Below are positions 1-8,374 of a DNA stretch of 64,000 bases, in pieces. This stretch comes from Methanothrix sp. (GTDB lineage: Archaea > Halobacteriota > Methanosarcinia > Methanotrichales > Methanotrichaceae), in NCBI GenBank assembly GCA_029907715.1, contig JARYLI010000002.1, forward strand, positions 62,001-126,000, in the 5' to 3' direction. The notes under the pieces are model-generated. The model did not search any database, was not told the origin of the DNA, and worked only from the letters and a program-made list of their open reading frames with translations. Each line of letters starts with the position of its first letter. Positions within the stretch are counted from its first letter, which is position 1. Position numbers and translations under genes: made by a program.

Positions 1-70
1 CCACACCAAACCTCGCGGCCCTCTCGCTCGTCTCAGAGCCATCCGTTGCTATCATAATCTTCTCGATCAT
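1..70 (-). CDS. Universal stress protein (UspA family), N-terminus only
   Basis: The gene starts at an ATG on the minus strand (complement of 68-70) and runs off the left edge. The visible residues begin MIEKIMIATDGSETSE, which is the classic first beta strand and ATP-loop start of UspA proteins. It begins 4 bases after the stop of the amidohydrolase gene, so the two are probably co-transcribed. Only about 23 residues can be read, so nothing can be said about the C-terminal ATP-binding motif. Confidence 0.85.
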   Translation of the reverse strand, partial: MIEKIMIATDGSETSERAARFGV

Positions 71-74
71 GTTT

Positions 75-1223
75 TCAGATCCTCAGCATTATGTCAGAGG
101 GCTCAGCCCTTCTCACAATGCTCGCCAGTGGGTTCAGCGACCCCTTCAGATTGCGGGATCTCCTGTCGAACACGATCACCCGTGCCTCTTTCCCGGGATC
201 GATGGAGCCGAGCCTCTCATCCATACCCAGTGCTCTTGCTCCATTTATCGTGCACATCATAAAAACCTGTCTGTCGTCTCTGACAAGCGCTTTTGAGATG
301 AGCTCCATCTCCCTGAAGATGCTGGCCGAATTTATCATCAGGTTGTCCGTGCCCACGCAGACATTGATCTCCAGGGAGAGCATCGCTGCGACATCAGGAA
401 GGCCGGCGCGGGTGAAGAGATTGGATCTGGGGCACACGACCACAGAGGCGCCTGATTCCGCAACATCCCTGAGATCGGAGCGCTCCGCTCTGGAGAGATG
501 TATCAGAATGTCAGGCTCGATGGCCAGCGCGCCCTCTATATCATCCCTGCCAGCCTCACCAGCGTGTATCGCGATGCACCTTCCCTCTCTTCTTGCGATC
601 CTCACCACCTCATCGACGAAGCCCCAATCGTAATCCCTGGTGCTGCTCAGCCCGACACCCCAGCATGCTGGATGTATATCCCCAGGGTCTTTCAGAGGCC
701 TGCCGAATATCCTGCTCTGAATTCCCAGACCCTCCAGAGCTCTGAGGAGAAGATCCACCCCGTGAGGGCCGCCCTCCCTGAAATCGCCGAAGGCACAGGT
801 TCCGGTATTCAGCATCTCCTCAGCTGAGAAACGCATCGATTCGACAAGGAGATCATCGCTCGCGCTCTCAAGAATCCTGTGCTTGAAGCCCCCTGGACCC
901 ACAAGATCAGCCAGACTCATGAACGGCGGATCCTTCGCGATGGAATCCGCTACATGCGTATGCGCGTTGACAAAAGCAGGGCATATGATGCCCTCGAACT
1001 GCCCCCTCTCCCTCCCCTCGCAGACCTCTTTTATGATGCCGTTCTCTATGACGACACATCCATCGAGGACAGCCATATCCTCACCCGCGATAACCGTTCC
1101 GGAGAGTACCAGCTCATCCGGGAGGCCCGCAGCGTATTCCGCATCTGGGGTCCTTTTCAGGCCGGAGGCATCGCAGCTATTGGGAACCCTCAGTTTATTA
1201 ACATCCTCCTTGAGTCTATGCAT
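75..1223 (-). CDS. Amidohydrolase-family metal-dependent hydrolase
   Basis: A 382-residue protein of the amidohydrolase superfamily (cytosine deaminase / chlorohydrolase branch). Visible metal-site motifs in order are NAHTHVAD (about residue 87), AIHAGEAG (about 219) and GTDN (about 292), the expected HxH, later His and terminal Asp of a TIM-barrel hydrolase. A C-terminal segment (GSIDPGKEARVIVFD) matches the small beta domain of the family. The substrate cannot be told from sequence. The start is uncertain: the ATG used lies back to back with the start of the divergent arfC gene, and the first 30 or so residues look poorly conserved. A good Shine-Dalgarno string inside the first codons leads only to an out-of-frame four-codon ORF. 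A UspA gene follows 4 bases downstream. Confidence 0.8.
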   Translation of the reverse strand: MHRLKEDVNKLRVPNSCDASGLKRTPDAEYAAGLPDELVLSGTVIAGEDMAVLDGCVVIENGIIKEVCEGRERGQFEGIICPAFVNAHTHVADSIAKDPPFMSLADLVGPGGFKHRILESASDDLLVESMRFSAEEMLNTGTCAFGDFREGGPHGVDLLLRALEGLGIQSRIFGRPLKDPGDIHPACWGVGLSSTRDYDWGFVDEVVRIARREGRCIAIHAGEAGRDDIEGALAIEPDILIHLSRAERSDLRDVAESGASVVVCPRSNLFTRAGLPDVAAMLSLEINVCVGTDNLMINSASIFREMELISKALVRDDRQVFMMCTINGARALGMDERLGSIDPGKEARVIVFDRRSRNLKGSLNPLASIVRRAEPSDIMLRI

Positions 1224-1893
1224 GATGAGACCCTATGTTTTCATCAACAGCGCGATGAGCGCTGACGGGAAGATAAGCTCTTTTCTGAGGAGACAGGTGC
1301 GCATCTCCGGATCTGAGGATCTCCTCAGGGTGGACAGGCTCCGGGCGGAGAGCGATGCGGTGATGGTTGGAGTGGGAACTGTCATTGCAGACGACCCGAC
1401 GCTCCGAGTGAAGTCTGAGGCGCTGCGATCATGGAGGCTGGAAAGAGGTGTGCCGGAGAACCCTCTCCGGATCGTGGCTGACAGCAGGGCCAGAACGCCT
1501 CCGGAAGCCAGGGTTCTGGGGCCGGGATGCATCGTGGCTGTATCGAGATATGCCCCTGAGGATAGACTCAAAGAGCTCTCTGAGAGGTGCGAGATCGCGA
1601 TCTGTGGGGAGGATCGCGTTGATCTCAGAGAGCTTCTGGAGATGCTGTACAGGAGGGGCGTGAGGAGGTTGATGGTCGAGGGAGGAGGCACCCTGAACTG
1701 GTCGCTCATAGAGCAGGGGCTCGTCGACGAGATTTGCGTCTTCGTGGGGCCCATGGTGATAGGGGGTCAAGATGCTCCCACGCTCGTGGACGGCAGAGGC
1801 TTCCCGGAGAACTTTCAGAGGCTGGAGCTTGAATCCGCGGAACGCATCGATGATGGTCTTCTCCTGAAATGGAGGGTGGTCAGGAGCGCATGA
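1222..1893 (+). CDS. arfC: 2,5-diamino-6-(ribosylamino)pyrimidinone 5'-phosphate reductase (RibD C-terminal family)
   Basis: A 223-residue protein of the archaeal/fungal pyrimidine reductase family that reduces the ribosyl side chain in riboflavin and F420 precursor synthesis using NAD(P)H. Seen in sequence: start MMRPYVFINSAMSADGKI, then GVGTVIADDPTLRV (residues about 52-65), and the nucleotide-binding VEGGGTLNWSLIEQGLVDE (about 152-170). Length fits the family. Translation probably begins at 1222 or 1225. No ribosome binding site precedes it, but a TTTATTAA box lies about 28 bases upstream, consistent with a leaderless transcript. It starts divergently from the amidohydrolase and ends overlapping the convergent DUF169 gene by 14 bases. 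Confidence 0.9.
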   Translation: MMRPYVFINSAMSADGKISSFLRRQVRISGSEDLLRVDRLRAESDAVMVGVGTVIADDPTLRVKSEALRSWRLERGVPENPLRIVADSRARTPPEARVLGPGCIVAVSRYAPEDRLKELSERCEIAICGEDRVDLRELLEMLYRRGVRRLMVEGGGTLNWSLIEQGLVDEICVFVGPMVIGGQDAPTLVDGRGFPENFQRLELESAERIDDGLLLKWRVVRSA

Positions 1894-2578
1894 ATCTGTC
1901 CCAGCCCTCGTGCCTCTCCTTCAGAACCCTGCATATGTCTTCGAGCATCTCGAAGGGTATACCGACGACGACATCGTTATCTGCAAGGCCGGTCTTTTTC
2001 GCAGAGCCATCGCATCCAAGCGATACGTTGACGTCTCCCTTGAGGATCGGAGATGCTGTGGCATCGACGCAGAACGACTGGATGCCAGCTGTATCAATAT
2101 TCATGCGCCCACCGCGCCTGTACATGACAGCCTGCACTATGCGGCGGGCCTGCAGGGCATTTCCAACGAAGATGACCACATCAGGATCCATGTTCAGTTT
2201 TGAGAGAGGCGCGACGAGAGTCGCAACCGTGCTGCCTGCTGGCAGCCTGGGCATGCTCGAGGCGATCCTCTGCCCCACCGTCTGTGTGGCGCTCTTGTTC
2301 AGTTTTGAAAAGTACAGCTTTCCTGTTGATATGTTCTCGGGGCACTCCACCAGCCCTATTCCGGAAGCTCCTCCCTTGCAGTCATGCTTGTCCAGACGGG
2401 CGAAAAGCACCTCGCCCCTCCGGGCACGCTGGACCATCCCGCAGTAAGGCATGGGCTTCTCAATCTCCTTCAGATCCTTCGGGATATCCTCCTCACTCTT
2501 GAAGAGAACCACGCCAACAGGCTCACTATCGAGGCCGAGCGTGCTCTTCAGGATATCTGACATCTCAGCATAATCCAT
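1880..2578 (-). CDS. DUF169 family protein
   Basis: A 232-residue soluble protein matching the DUF169 family (COG2043), which is common in methanogens and other anaerobes and has no assigned activity. Features seen: an N-terminal helix with LGLDSEPVGVVLF, a cysteine in PYCGMVQRARRGE, another in HDCKGGASGIGL, and a C-terminal VGIPFEMLEDI block typical of the family. No signal peptide or membrane segment. It overlaps the 3' end of arfC on the opposite strand by 14 bases. The function is unknown; the conserved cysteines could bind metal, but this is a guess. Confidence 0.8.
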   Translation of the reverse strand: MDYAEMSDILKSTLGLDSEPVGVVLFKSEEDIPKDLKEIEKPMPYCGMVQRARRGEVLFARLDKHDCKGGASGIGLVECPENISTGKLYFSKLNKSATQTVGQRIASSMPRLPAGSTVATLVAPLSKLNMDPDVVIFVGNALQARRIVQAVMYRRGGRMNIDTAGIQSFCVDATASPILKGDVNVSLGCDGSAKKTGLADNDVVVGIPFEMLEDICRVLKERHEGWDRFMRS

Positions 2579-2742
2579 AACGACACCTCATCAGATCAGA
2601 TACTATCATGAGATTTCTCTGTTGCGCTCCGCTCATTTCAATTAAATTCTTCTAATTATTGCGAAGTTTATATCAAAAATAATCTCAATAAGATGGTATA
2701 AACGTGATTATAATCTCAAAAACCAAAAATTATCTAGAAAAG

Positions 2743-2750
2743 TTTAAATC
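2743..2750 (+). promoter_or_regulatory. TATA box of the lamin-tail protein gene
   Basis: The sequence TTTAAATC lies about 50 bases before the start codon, placing transcription start near 2770 and giving a leader of about 28 bases. That leader carries a strong ribosome binding site, GGAGAGGTGG, about 7 bases before the ATG at 2798. The whole upstream stretch 2640-2750 is clearly AT-rich relative to the coding DNA. Confidence 0.5.
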
Positions 2751-2797
2751 TTTGCAGCTAATCGTAGTAGTAACCTCTCAAGGAGAGGTGGGGAAGT

Positions 2798-3223
2798 ATG
2801 GTGTGGATCACAAAAATGTGCCTGGGACTGGCCATCCTGCTGGTCCTGATGGCATCCCCTGTACACGGGGATGGAAATGTATCGAGCTCTGAGAAAAGCC
2901 CTGTGAGGATCTCAAACGTCAGCTTTGTGGCACCAAGCCCGGAGAGAGTCAACCTCAATGAGGAATGGGTGGAGATCGAGAACACCGGAAAGATTGATGT
3001 GGATCTCACCGGCTGGAGCATATCTGATGAGCAGGAGCACACATATGTGTTTCCTGATGGCTTCGTGCTCAGATCAGGCGCAAGGGTTAAGGTGCACACA
3101 GGCTCTGGCAATGATACCAAGGAGGACCTCTACTGGGGGAGGAGTGTACCAGTCTGGAACAACGACGGCGACAGAGCCACGCTTAGAGACAGCTCCGGCA
3201 GCATCATCGACAGCAAGCCCTGA
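2798..3223 (+). CDS. Secreted lamin-tail (LTD) domain protein
   Basis: A 141-residue exported protein. Residues 1-24 form a signal peptide (hydrophobic LAILLVLMASPVHG), then a Ser-rich linker, then one lamin-tail domain at about 38-140 with the family motifs NEEWVEIENTGKIDVDLTGW, YVFPDGFVLRSGARVKVHTG and VWNNDGDRATLRDSSG. LTD domains are immunoglobulin-like folds found in surface and nuclease-associated proteins. This one consists of the domain alone, so it is probably a small cell-surface or sheath-associated protein. It is a single-gene unit with its own TATA box and a T-rich terminator. Confidence 0.85.
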   Translation: MVWITKMCLGLAILLVLMASPVHGDGNVSSSEKSPVRISNVSFVAPSPERVNLNEEWVEIENTGKIDVDLTGWSISDEQEHTYVFPDGFVLRSGARVKVHTGSGNDTKEDLYWGRSVPVWNNDGDRATLRDSSGSIIDSKP

Positions 3224-3232
3224 GCCGGGGCA

Positions 3233-3242
3233 ATATTTTTTT
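3233..3242 (+). terminator. Oligo-T terminator after the lamin-tail gene
   Basis: A run of seven T bases follows the stop codon by about 12 bases. Intrinsic termination in archaea mostly needs only an oligo-T tract in the non-template strand. Confidence 0.55.
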
Positions 3243-3398
3243 GGCTAATGCCGGTGATAGATGGTTTACCTTTGTTGAGTTGATCCGATGGGGCTGGCTC
3301 CCCCATGTGTTTATTTTGAAAGATGACAACATCGAAATCGATAGCTATTGGTCTGTTATTTTTCCGAAGCCCCACCGCCTGGTTGAGGGCTATAAACA

Positions 3399-3520
3399 CT
3401 TTTATGTATTCAGCAACTTGAAGGATATGCAGGCCGGTTGCTGAATGCACTCATTCGCTCGCCACGAGCGCACAGCGTGACTGGTGCTTCTTCGGGCAAG
3501 TTATCAGATGGATAAGAGCG
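3399..3520 (-). repeat. Family B inverted-repeat element, copy 1
   Basis: A roughly 122-base copy of the B element in reverse orientation. Its outer end GATAAGAGCG is intact; the other end is degenerate. It carries the family landmarks ATTCAGCAACTTGAAGGA, CCGGTTGCTGAATGCA and CTTCGGGCAAGTTATC. The flanking target duplication is no longer recognisable, so this is an older copy. No transposase is encoded. The stretch before it (3243-3398) shows no gene I can support. Confidence 0.8.
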
Positions 3521-3567
3521 TGAGTTTTTTGGCGCACATGAGTTCCAGTTGCTCTGAACGTATCAGA

Positions 3568-3685
3568 GAACATGCTCAATACGTTGAGCTAAATTGCCAT
3601 CTCGACGGATCTCTGGATGAACGACTCTGCCATAGCAGCTTCACTTGATCGGTAACTCAAGCACGCTCACCATATTGAGCAAATA
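3568..3685. repeat. Family F inverted-repeat element, copy 1
   Basis: A 118-base element whose ends carry imperfect inverted repeats (ATGCTCAATACGTTGAG at one end against TGCTCAATATGGTGAG read from the other). It is flanked by a perfect 9-base direct duplication CGTATCAGA (3559-3567 and 3686-3694). A second copy in opposite orientation lies at 36527-36649. No coding capacity. Confidence 0.75.
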
Positions 3686-3752
3686 CGTATCAGACAGCCA
3701 AAATGAGATAAGAACAGCCAGGACGCCATCGGCGCCGCTGTTCTGATGCATT

Positions 3753-3935
3753 TTAATATGCTTTTGCAACTGTTATCACCCTATCGTTCCTGTCCAGCAC
3801 CAGCACCTCGTCTCCCGGGCTCACGTCCGGATCTGCCCTGAGCACCAGCTTGGAGAATACGCGCCCGCCTCTTGCAACAAAAGGTACAGCGCCATCAGAG
3901 ACAACAACTCTCTTGGGCCTTGTCGCATCACTCAT
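3753..3935 (-). CDS. Small PUA-domain protein
   Basis: A 60-residue protein consisting of little more than a PUA domain: GAVPFVARGGRVFSKLVLRADPDVSPGDEVLVLDRNDRVI matches the C-terminal RNA-binding PUA domains of archaeosine transglycosylase and pseudouridine synthases. No catalytic domain is attached. Similar stand-alone PUA proteins occur in Methanosarcinales. A role in RNA binding is inferred from the fold only. It is a monocistronic minus-strand gene between mobile repeats and the nuclease gene. Confidence 0.7.
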   Translation of the reverse strand: MSDATRPKRVVVSDGAVPFVARGGRVFSKLVLRADPDVSPGDEVLVLDRNDRVITVAKAY

Positions 3936-4076
3936 GCATTCTCACCCCCTCTGTACTGTCGCAACTGCTTTGATATGAATCTTTTGGTTAATAATAACAA
4001 CAAATGCTATTAATTAAACCAAAATCACATCGTGCAGGTCTGTGGGCTGGAACTCTGCGCGATGGCCATGACACTA

Positions 4077-4673
4077 TCACGGAGGTTTGCAGACGCGGCA
4101 CGGCATGTATCCCTTCGAGCGCGCCTCGGATGGGCTGGAGAAGCACACGAGGTTATCAGGGGAGATCTTCTCCGCCCACTCGCAGTCAGGATAATGGTAT
4201 CTGCTGGATCTCGCAGAGCCGACGTAGGCACAGCCGACCGGCTGGAGCGAGCTGAGGTTCCACCACTCGGCTGGATTGAACTCATTGTCTTTGAAGTCCT
4301 TCACAACAGCGTGGCCGCTGTCAACGATCATCCTGTTAAAGTTCATCGCCCGATTCGGCGCGCCATTCTCCTCCAGATAAACAACACTGATCCATCTCCC
4401 ATAATCGTCTCTGCCTCGCCGGTCGTCTATGTCCAGCCAGACGGTGCGCCCGAAGAGCCAGTAGACCGTGTAGTTCGCGGCAGCTCTTCCAGCCTCCGTG
4501 TCCATCTCCGGGCAGTCGACGTCTGCAAGCCGCACCCTGCCAAGACCCTCAACATCAAAAGTATCGCCATCCACCACCTTGGTGACCCTACCACGGAACT
4601 CATCCGGTGGGGATGTGACACAGCCCATCAGGATCACAAGCACAAGAATTGCAGCAGGCTGGAGCTGCATCAT
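4077..4673 (-). CDS. Lipoprotein with thermonuclease (SNase) domain and Ada-like zinc-binding tail
   Basis: A 198-residue exported lipoprotein. Residues 1-18 form a signal peptide ending in the lipobox LMGC. Residues 27-150 are a staphylococcal-nuclease fold: VTKVVDGDTFDV, VRLADVDCPEMDT, YGRWISVVYL and FNRMIVDSGHA. Residues 152-198 resemble the Ada metal-binding domain (YVGSARSSRYHYPDCEWAEK and CRVCKPP, with Cys-His ligands). The combination suggests a membrane-anchored extracellular nuclease for scavenging or for clearing DNA at the surface. The SNase fold catalytic residues (Asp in VDGDTFD, Arg in LADVD context) are partly recognisable; activity is inferred. Confidence 0.8.
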   Translation of the reverse strand: MMQLQPAAILVLVILMGCVTSPPDEFRGRVTKVVDGDTFDVEGLGRVRLADVDCPEMDTEAGRAAANYTVYWLFGRTVWLDIDDRRGRDDYGRWISVVYLEENGAPNRAMNFNRMIVDSGHAVVKDFKDNEFNPAEWWNLSSLQPVGCAYVGSARSSRYHYPDCEWAEKISPDNLVCFSSPSEARSKGYMPCRVCKPP

Positions 4674-4862
4674 ATTTGTCGTTATATCATGGCATCGATT
4701 TATTGCTTACGATGATCACTATTGCCTGATGCATCATACGCGCACTGGAATGAGCACCTGGTGTCTCTCTGAAGTTCTCTCCCGAAGCGATGGATGCACA
4801 TGCTGAACCAGTCGATCTGAGATCCTGCATAGTTTGAATACCACTGATGTGAGGATGCGATC

Positions 4863-5453
4863 ATGCGAGACTTTGTTGTTGTGGGTCATATCGCGAAGAC
4901 CACGCCGGATTTCTCCCTGGAGGATCTTCCCGGCACCTCCGGGAGAATCGATGTGCTTTGCAGATGCGTCAACTCAGCATTCATGCTATCACACGGGATA
5001 AGAAGAGACGTCAGATGCAATCTCCTCCTCATGGGAGGACCCGAAACCAAGATACTTCGTTTTGATGGAAGAAGGCTTCGCCATCTGAACCCGGACGAGA
5101 GGAGCACGGCTGCACTGATGAAGAAAGCACTCTCCATCAATGCCGGTCCCCTCTGGAGGGAGTCCACGCCCGGCATTTACATCAGGAAAGGTGATCTCAG
5201 ATCGCTGATCGAGTCTCTGAGGGATGAGGGGCAGAGACTCTATTACCTGAGAGAGGATGGAGCTCCGCTCAGTGGAACCGTTTCAGAGGGTGCATTCATA
5301 CTCGGGGATCACACAGGCATGACGGAAGATGAGGAGCATCTGCTGGAATCAATGGGCGCTGAGATTGTGAGCATAGGCCCGCTGAGCCTGCACGCAGACC
5401 ACTGCATAGTGATAATAAACTGGATGTGCGACAACGCTGCTCGAAGCAGATGA
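4863..5453 (+). CDS. trmY: tRNA (pseudouridine-54 N1)-methyltransferase
   Basis: A 196-residue SPOUT-class methyltransferase that makes N1-methylpseudouridine at tRNA position 54 in archaea. Family marks seen: N-terminal [21 protein letters not shown], then [24 protein letters not shown], and the C-terminal knot segment [17 protein letters not shown] with [14 protein letters not shown]. Length is normal. It stands alone, 45 bases before the flavodoxin fusion gene, and may share a transcript with it. Confidence 0.93.
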   Translation: MRDFVVVGHIAKTTPDFSLEDLPGTSGRIDVLCRCVNSAFMLSHGIRRDVRCNLLLMGGPETKILRFDGRRLRHLNPDERSTAALMKKALSINAGPLWRESTPGIYIRKGDLRSLIESLRDEGQRLYYLREDGAPLSGTVSEGAFILGDHTGMTEDEEHLLESMGAEIVSIGPLSLHADHCIVIINWMCDNAARSR

Positions 5454-5498
5454 TCAACAAGGAAGGGGTTAAAAAGCAGCGAATCAATACTTCATGGG

Positions 5499-6470
5499 AT
5501 GATCCGGACTCTTGTGGTTTATGATAGCAGATACGGCTCGACCGAGGAGGTCGCACGGACACTATCGCTGATACTCGGCCCCTCTGATGCTGTGAAGGTT
5601 GGCGAGATCCAGCCGGAGCACAGGAGGTTCGAGCTCTTCGTTCTGGGCGCGCCTGTGTACAAGGGTGTTATCAGCCCGAACCTGTGGAACTTTGTGAGGG
5701 AGAACCTGAGCTGGCTTAGGGAGAAGAGGATCGCGCTCTTCACCACCTCCATAGACAGGAAGGATGGCGAGACAAACCTGGAGAGCCTCAAAAAGATGAT
5801 CGGAGACAGCGTGTTTCTCTCGAGAGCCCTCGGCGGGAGGATGTGCGTTGAGAGGCTGAGCTCGAACGATCTCCTCGGCATGGAGTCGTTCTGCAAGAGG
5901 AAGGGATTTCTCTTCCAGGATATAGACACACTGGTCACAGAGGAGGTTGTTGAGCTCGGCCTTGAGATCAAGAGAGCAAGAGACATGATCTCGCCCAGGA
6001 TGCCTGTTAACGAGCTCCGGAGGCTGATAGATGCGTTTCTGGCATCTCACAACACATGCACACTTGCAACAGGTTATGGATCAAGAGTCAGAGCGACGCC
6101 CCTTGAGTACCTCTACAGGAATGGCGCCATCTACTTCCTGAGCGAGGGCGGGGAGAAGTTTGCCAACATCATGCTGAATGACAGGGTCTCGGTTGCAGTT
6201 TACGATCCATATGAGAGCATGAGGGATGTGGCAGGCATACAGCTCTCAGGAAGGGCATGCTTTGTTGATGCGGGAAGCGATGAGTACACCGATGTGCTCA
6301 GGCAGAGGGGAATAAGCCTGAGCACAATATCATCGCTACCCGTGCGGCTTCACCTGATCAAAATCGTACTCGAGAGGGCCGAGCTTCTCTGCGCCAGGCT
6401 GAAATCCAGGGGTTACGAGATAGCGCAGATCTATGACTTTCCTGAGTTCGGGGCGAGTGGATCTGAGTAA
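5499..6470 (+). CDS. Flavodoxin-like / PNPOx-like fusion flavoprotein
   Basis: A 323-residue two-domain protein. Residues 1-150 are a flavodoxin fold of the protoporphyrinogen-oxidase-like (HemG) type: VVYDSRYGSTEEVARTL is the FMN phosphate loop and FVLGAPVYKG the second loop. Residues 165-318 are a pyridoxamine-5'-phosphate-oxidase-like split barrel (LASHNTCTLATGYGSRVRATPL, IYFLSEGGEKFANIML). Both halves are FMN-binding folds, so the protein may pass electrons between two flavins. The redox partner is unknown. A TTAAAAAG box sits about 28 bases upstream of the start, suggesting a very short leader. Confidence 0.8.
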   Translation: MIRTLVVYDSRYGSTEEVARTLSLILGPSDAVKVGEIQPEHRRFELFVLGAPVYKGVISPNLWNFVRENLSWLREKRIALFTTSIDRKDGETNLESLKKMIGDSVFLSRALGGRMCVERLSSNDLLGMESFCKRKGFLFQDIDTLVTEEVVELGLEIKRARDMISPRMPVNELRRLIDAFLASHNTCTLATGYGSRVRATPLEYLYRNGAIYFLSEGGEKFANIMLNDRVSVAVYDPYESMRDVAGIQLSGRACFVDAGSDEYTDVLRQRGISLSTISSLPVRLHLIKIVLERAELLCARLKSRGYEIAQIYDFPEFGASGSE

Positions 6471-6569
6471 CTCAAGTCACCCTCTCGCAGAGATGCAGGG
6501 GCGTGAATGACAAACCGGCATCTTGCGGGAGCGACACATGAATACAAAGAGAGTTCTGCTGAGAGTTGA

Positions 6570-7823
6570 CTACCTGCTTGGGTGCGCTCTCGGGTCGCGC
6601 ATTCTCACAAGCGGTTTGGCGAGATGCCTTCTCGCGGATGGTGGGACCTCGTAGAGGCCCTCCTCAATATCCCTGGGCAGCTCAACGATCTCAGCCTCCA
6701 TGGATCTCATCTTGCATCTTCTGCACCTGTATCCCTGGCCGGATCCGGCCGACTTCATGCGCCTGCCACATGCGCACAACGGCGGCCTTGAAGTTCTCTG
6801 CTTCTCCAGAGAGATCATGTCGATCTTCTCCAGGTTCAGTGTGCCGGACTTCATTGAGCCGTAGACCTCTATCAGATCTCCAGGTATCAGCGATCTGACG
6901 ATCTTTCTGAAGCATTTCGTCGGCTCGAATGCAGCACATTCAATGTTTCTCTCGCCCAGATCGATGGGGAAGAATACGTGCCCTCCCTCGATCACGCGCG
7001 GCTCCCCGGCAACCCTGCCCTGCAGCCTATAGCTTCTGTCATCATGAAGAGAGGCATCTTGGCCCCTCATATCTATGATGTGCGCGTCCGTCCCCTGGTT
7101 TGTGATGTACATCACGCATCTCTCAGGCGCCTCAGATCTTATCATGCTGAAAGCCCTTCTTATCGCCCCGGGATCGTCACCGCGAATGCCGAACAGCACC
7201 GGATCAGGTGAGTGGGGGGAGAAGACTATCCGCCTGTTCGAGTAGTCCACAGTATCCCAGGTTGCAGGATATGTTGCTCTATCGGCATCCCATACCGAAT
7301 CCTCGTCCAGGGTTCGCGGCGTGCCCCAGAGCTCTCTCCGCCTGTAGGCTATGAGCTCATATGTGAAGTCATCGAACTCCGAGCCGACAGCTGCGAGCGC
7401 GCCGATGAGGCCCCGCTGGTTCTTGAAGCCGCGGTGCCATATGCCCTCAGATGAGAGTATCCTCCTTGCATCCTCGATCTCCAGGATCTCCGTGACCGCT
7501 CTTCTGTAAAACTGCCTCATCTCTGCAGTGATCCTGTCTGCGATCACGAGCCCCGGGTTGGTGTTTATTCCGGAGAGATCCGAGAGCTCCAGAAGGGTAT
7601 TAAGGGTTATCTCTCCGATCTCCTCAGGGTCATCAGCCTCCACCGGTATTGCGATGGCTGCATTTCCCCTGGTCTTGTATCTCGCACATGGATTGAGGCG
7701 CACCAGTTTTGGTGCGCCAGTGTGGTGCCCGCTCGCTCTGAGCCTCTCTATCAGTACTGCTGCGAGATACGTTGTGCAGAACCCTCTCTCCGAGTCTGTG
7801 TCATCTATACCTACGATAAGCAT
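6570..7823 (-). CDS. tiaS: tRNA(Ile2) 2-agmatinylcytidine synthetase
   Basis: A 417-residue protein matching archaeal TiaS, which attaches agmatine to C34 of tRNA-Ile(CAU) so that it reads AUA codons. Landmarks: MLIVGIDDTDSERGFCTTYL at the N-terminus, IADRITAEMRQFYRRAV, SEGIWHRGFKNQRGLIGALA, an OB-fold region with PGDLIEVYGSM, and a C-terminal zinc ribbon CACGRRMKSAG...YRCRRC. Length is normal. It faces the flavodoxin gene tail to tail. The upstream side is filled with mobile elements D and B. Confidence 0.95.
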   Translation of the reverse strand: MLIVGIDDTDSERGFCTTYLAAVLIERLRASGHHTGAPKLVRLNPCARYKTRGNAAIAIPVEADDPEEIGEITLNTLLELSDLSGINTNPGLVIADRITAEMRQFYRRAVTEILEIEDARRILSSEGIWHRGFKNQRGLIGALAAVGSEFDDFTYELIAYRRRELWGTPRTLDEDSVWDADRATYPATWDTVDYSNRRIVFSPHSPDPVLFGIRGDDPGAIRRAFSMIRSEAPERCVMYITNQGTDAHIIDMRGQDASLHDDRSYRLQGRVAGEPRVIEGGHVFFPIDLGERNIECAAFEPTKCFRKIVRSLIPGDLIEVYGSMKSGTLNLEKIDMISLEKQRTSRPPLCACGRRMKSAGSGQGYRCRRCKMRSMEAEIVELPRDIEEGLYEVPPSARRHLAKPLVRMRDPRAHPSR

Positions 7824-7914
7824 CCCGAAATCACATCTGTCAATTCCAGAGAATTGTCACTGCCAGCCACAGAATCGAATGTGCTACATAAATAAGCCTT
7901 TGGCTCAGGATGCC

Positions 7915-8038
7915 GTGTTGAATAATTAAGGCCTATAAGGTCGAACGCCATCGTTTTTACTACAATTACATTTTTACTACAATTACAATTTGTATGAATT
8001 GGGTCCATGCTATCGGATTCTCAGACATTATTCAACAC
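7915..8038. repeat. Family D inverted-repeat element, copy 1
   Basis: A 124-base element with perfect 12-base terminal inverted repeats (GTGTTGAATAAT and its complement). Inside is a short tandem duplication of TTTTTACTACAATTACA. A related copy interrupted by element C lies at 26769-26988. I could not define a target duplication. It lies in the tiaS promoter region. Confidence 0.75.
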
Positions 8039-8062
8039 CGCAGCTCAGAAGCATACGGAAGT

Positions 8063-8296
8063 CGCTCTTAACCATCTGATAACTTGCCCGAAGAGGCATC
8101 AGTCATGCTGTGTGCACGTTTCGACTTATCTTCGACGTAGTCGAAGGCCTGACGATCAAATGAGTGCATTCCATGCGTCATCGGTTAAGATCGACATGTG
8201 TAGATTTGGACTTAATAGTCTTATCTAGCCTCGGTACTGCTATCAGGACTCAAGTCCACAAGCGGTCGATTTGAATCTGCTGAATACATAAGAGCG
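8063..8296 (+). repeat. Family B element, copy 2, interrupted by an A fragment
   Basis: The left end CGCTCTTAACCATCTGATAA and right end CTGAATACATAAGAGCG of a B element are separated by a piece of element A (8172-8277). Part of the B interior and the distal half of A are missing, so the insertion was followed by a deletion. It sits directly upstream of the ArsR-type regulator promoter. Confidence 0.75.
8172..8277 (+). repeat. Family A element, copy 1 (truncated, nested in B)
   Basis: Begins with the A terminus CATGCGTCATCGGTTAAGA and continues through the family core to GGTCGATTTGAATC, where it stops and B sequence resumes. The missing half explains the absence of a second A terminus and of a 10-base duplication. 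Confidence 0.75.
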
Positions 8297-8324
8297 TTCC
8301 GTGATAAGAGGTCGAACCAAAAGG

Positions 8325-8333
8325 CTTATATCT
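8325..8333 (+). promoter_or_regulatory. TATA box upstream of the ArsR-like regulator
   Basis: CTTATATCT lies 42 bases before the GTG start chosen for the regulator, predicting transcription near 8352. It is only about 30 bases beyond the end of the B element, so this promoter lies outside the mobile DNA. Confidence 0.45.
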
Positions 8334-8374
8334 AACTTTTTGTTACTAACCATCAGTTATGATTTCGCAGCAGG

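Noticed and set aside
8007-8228. ORFs within the D and B elements (MLSDSQTLFN-type)
   Set aside because: They are translations of repeat DNA and differ in frame and length between copies.
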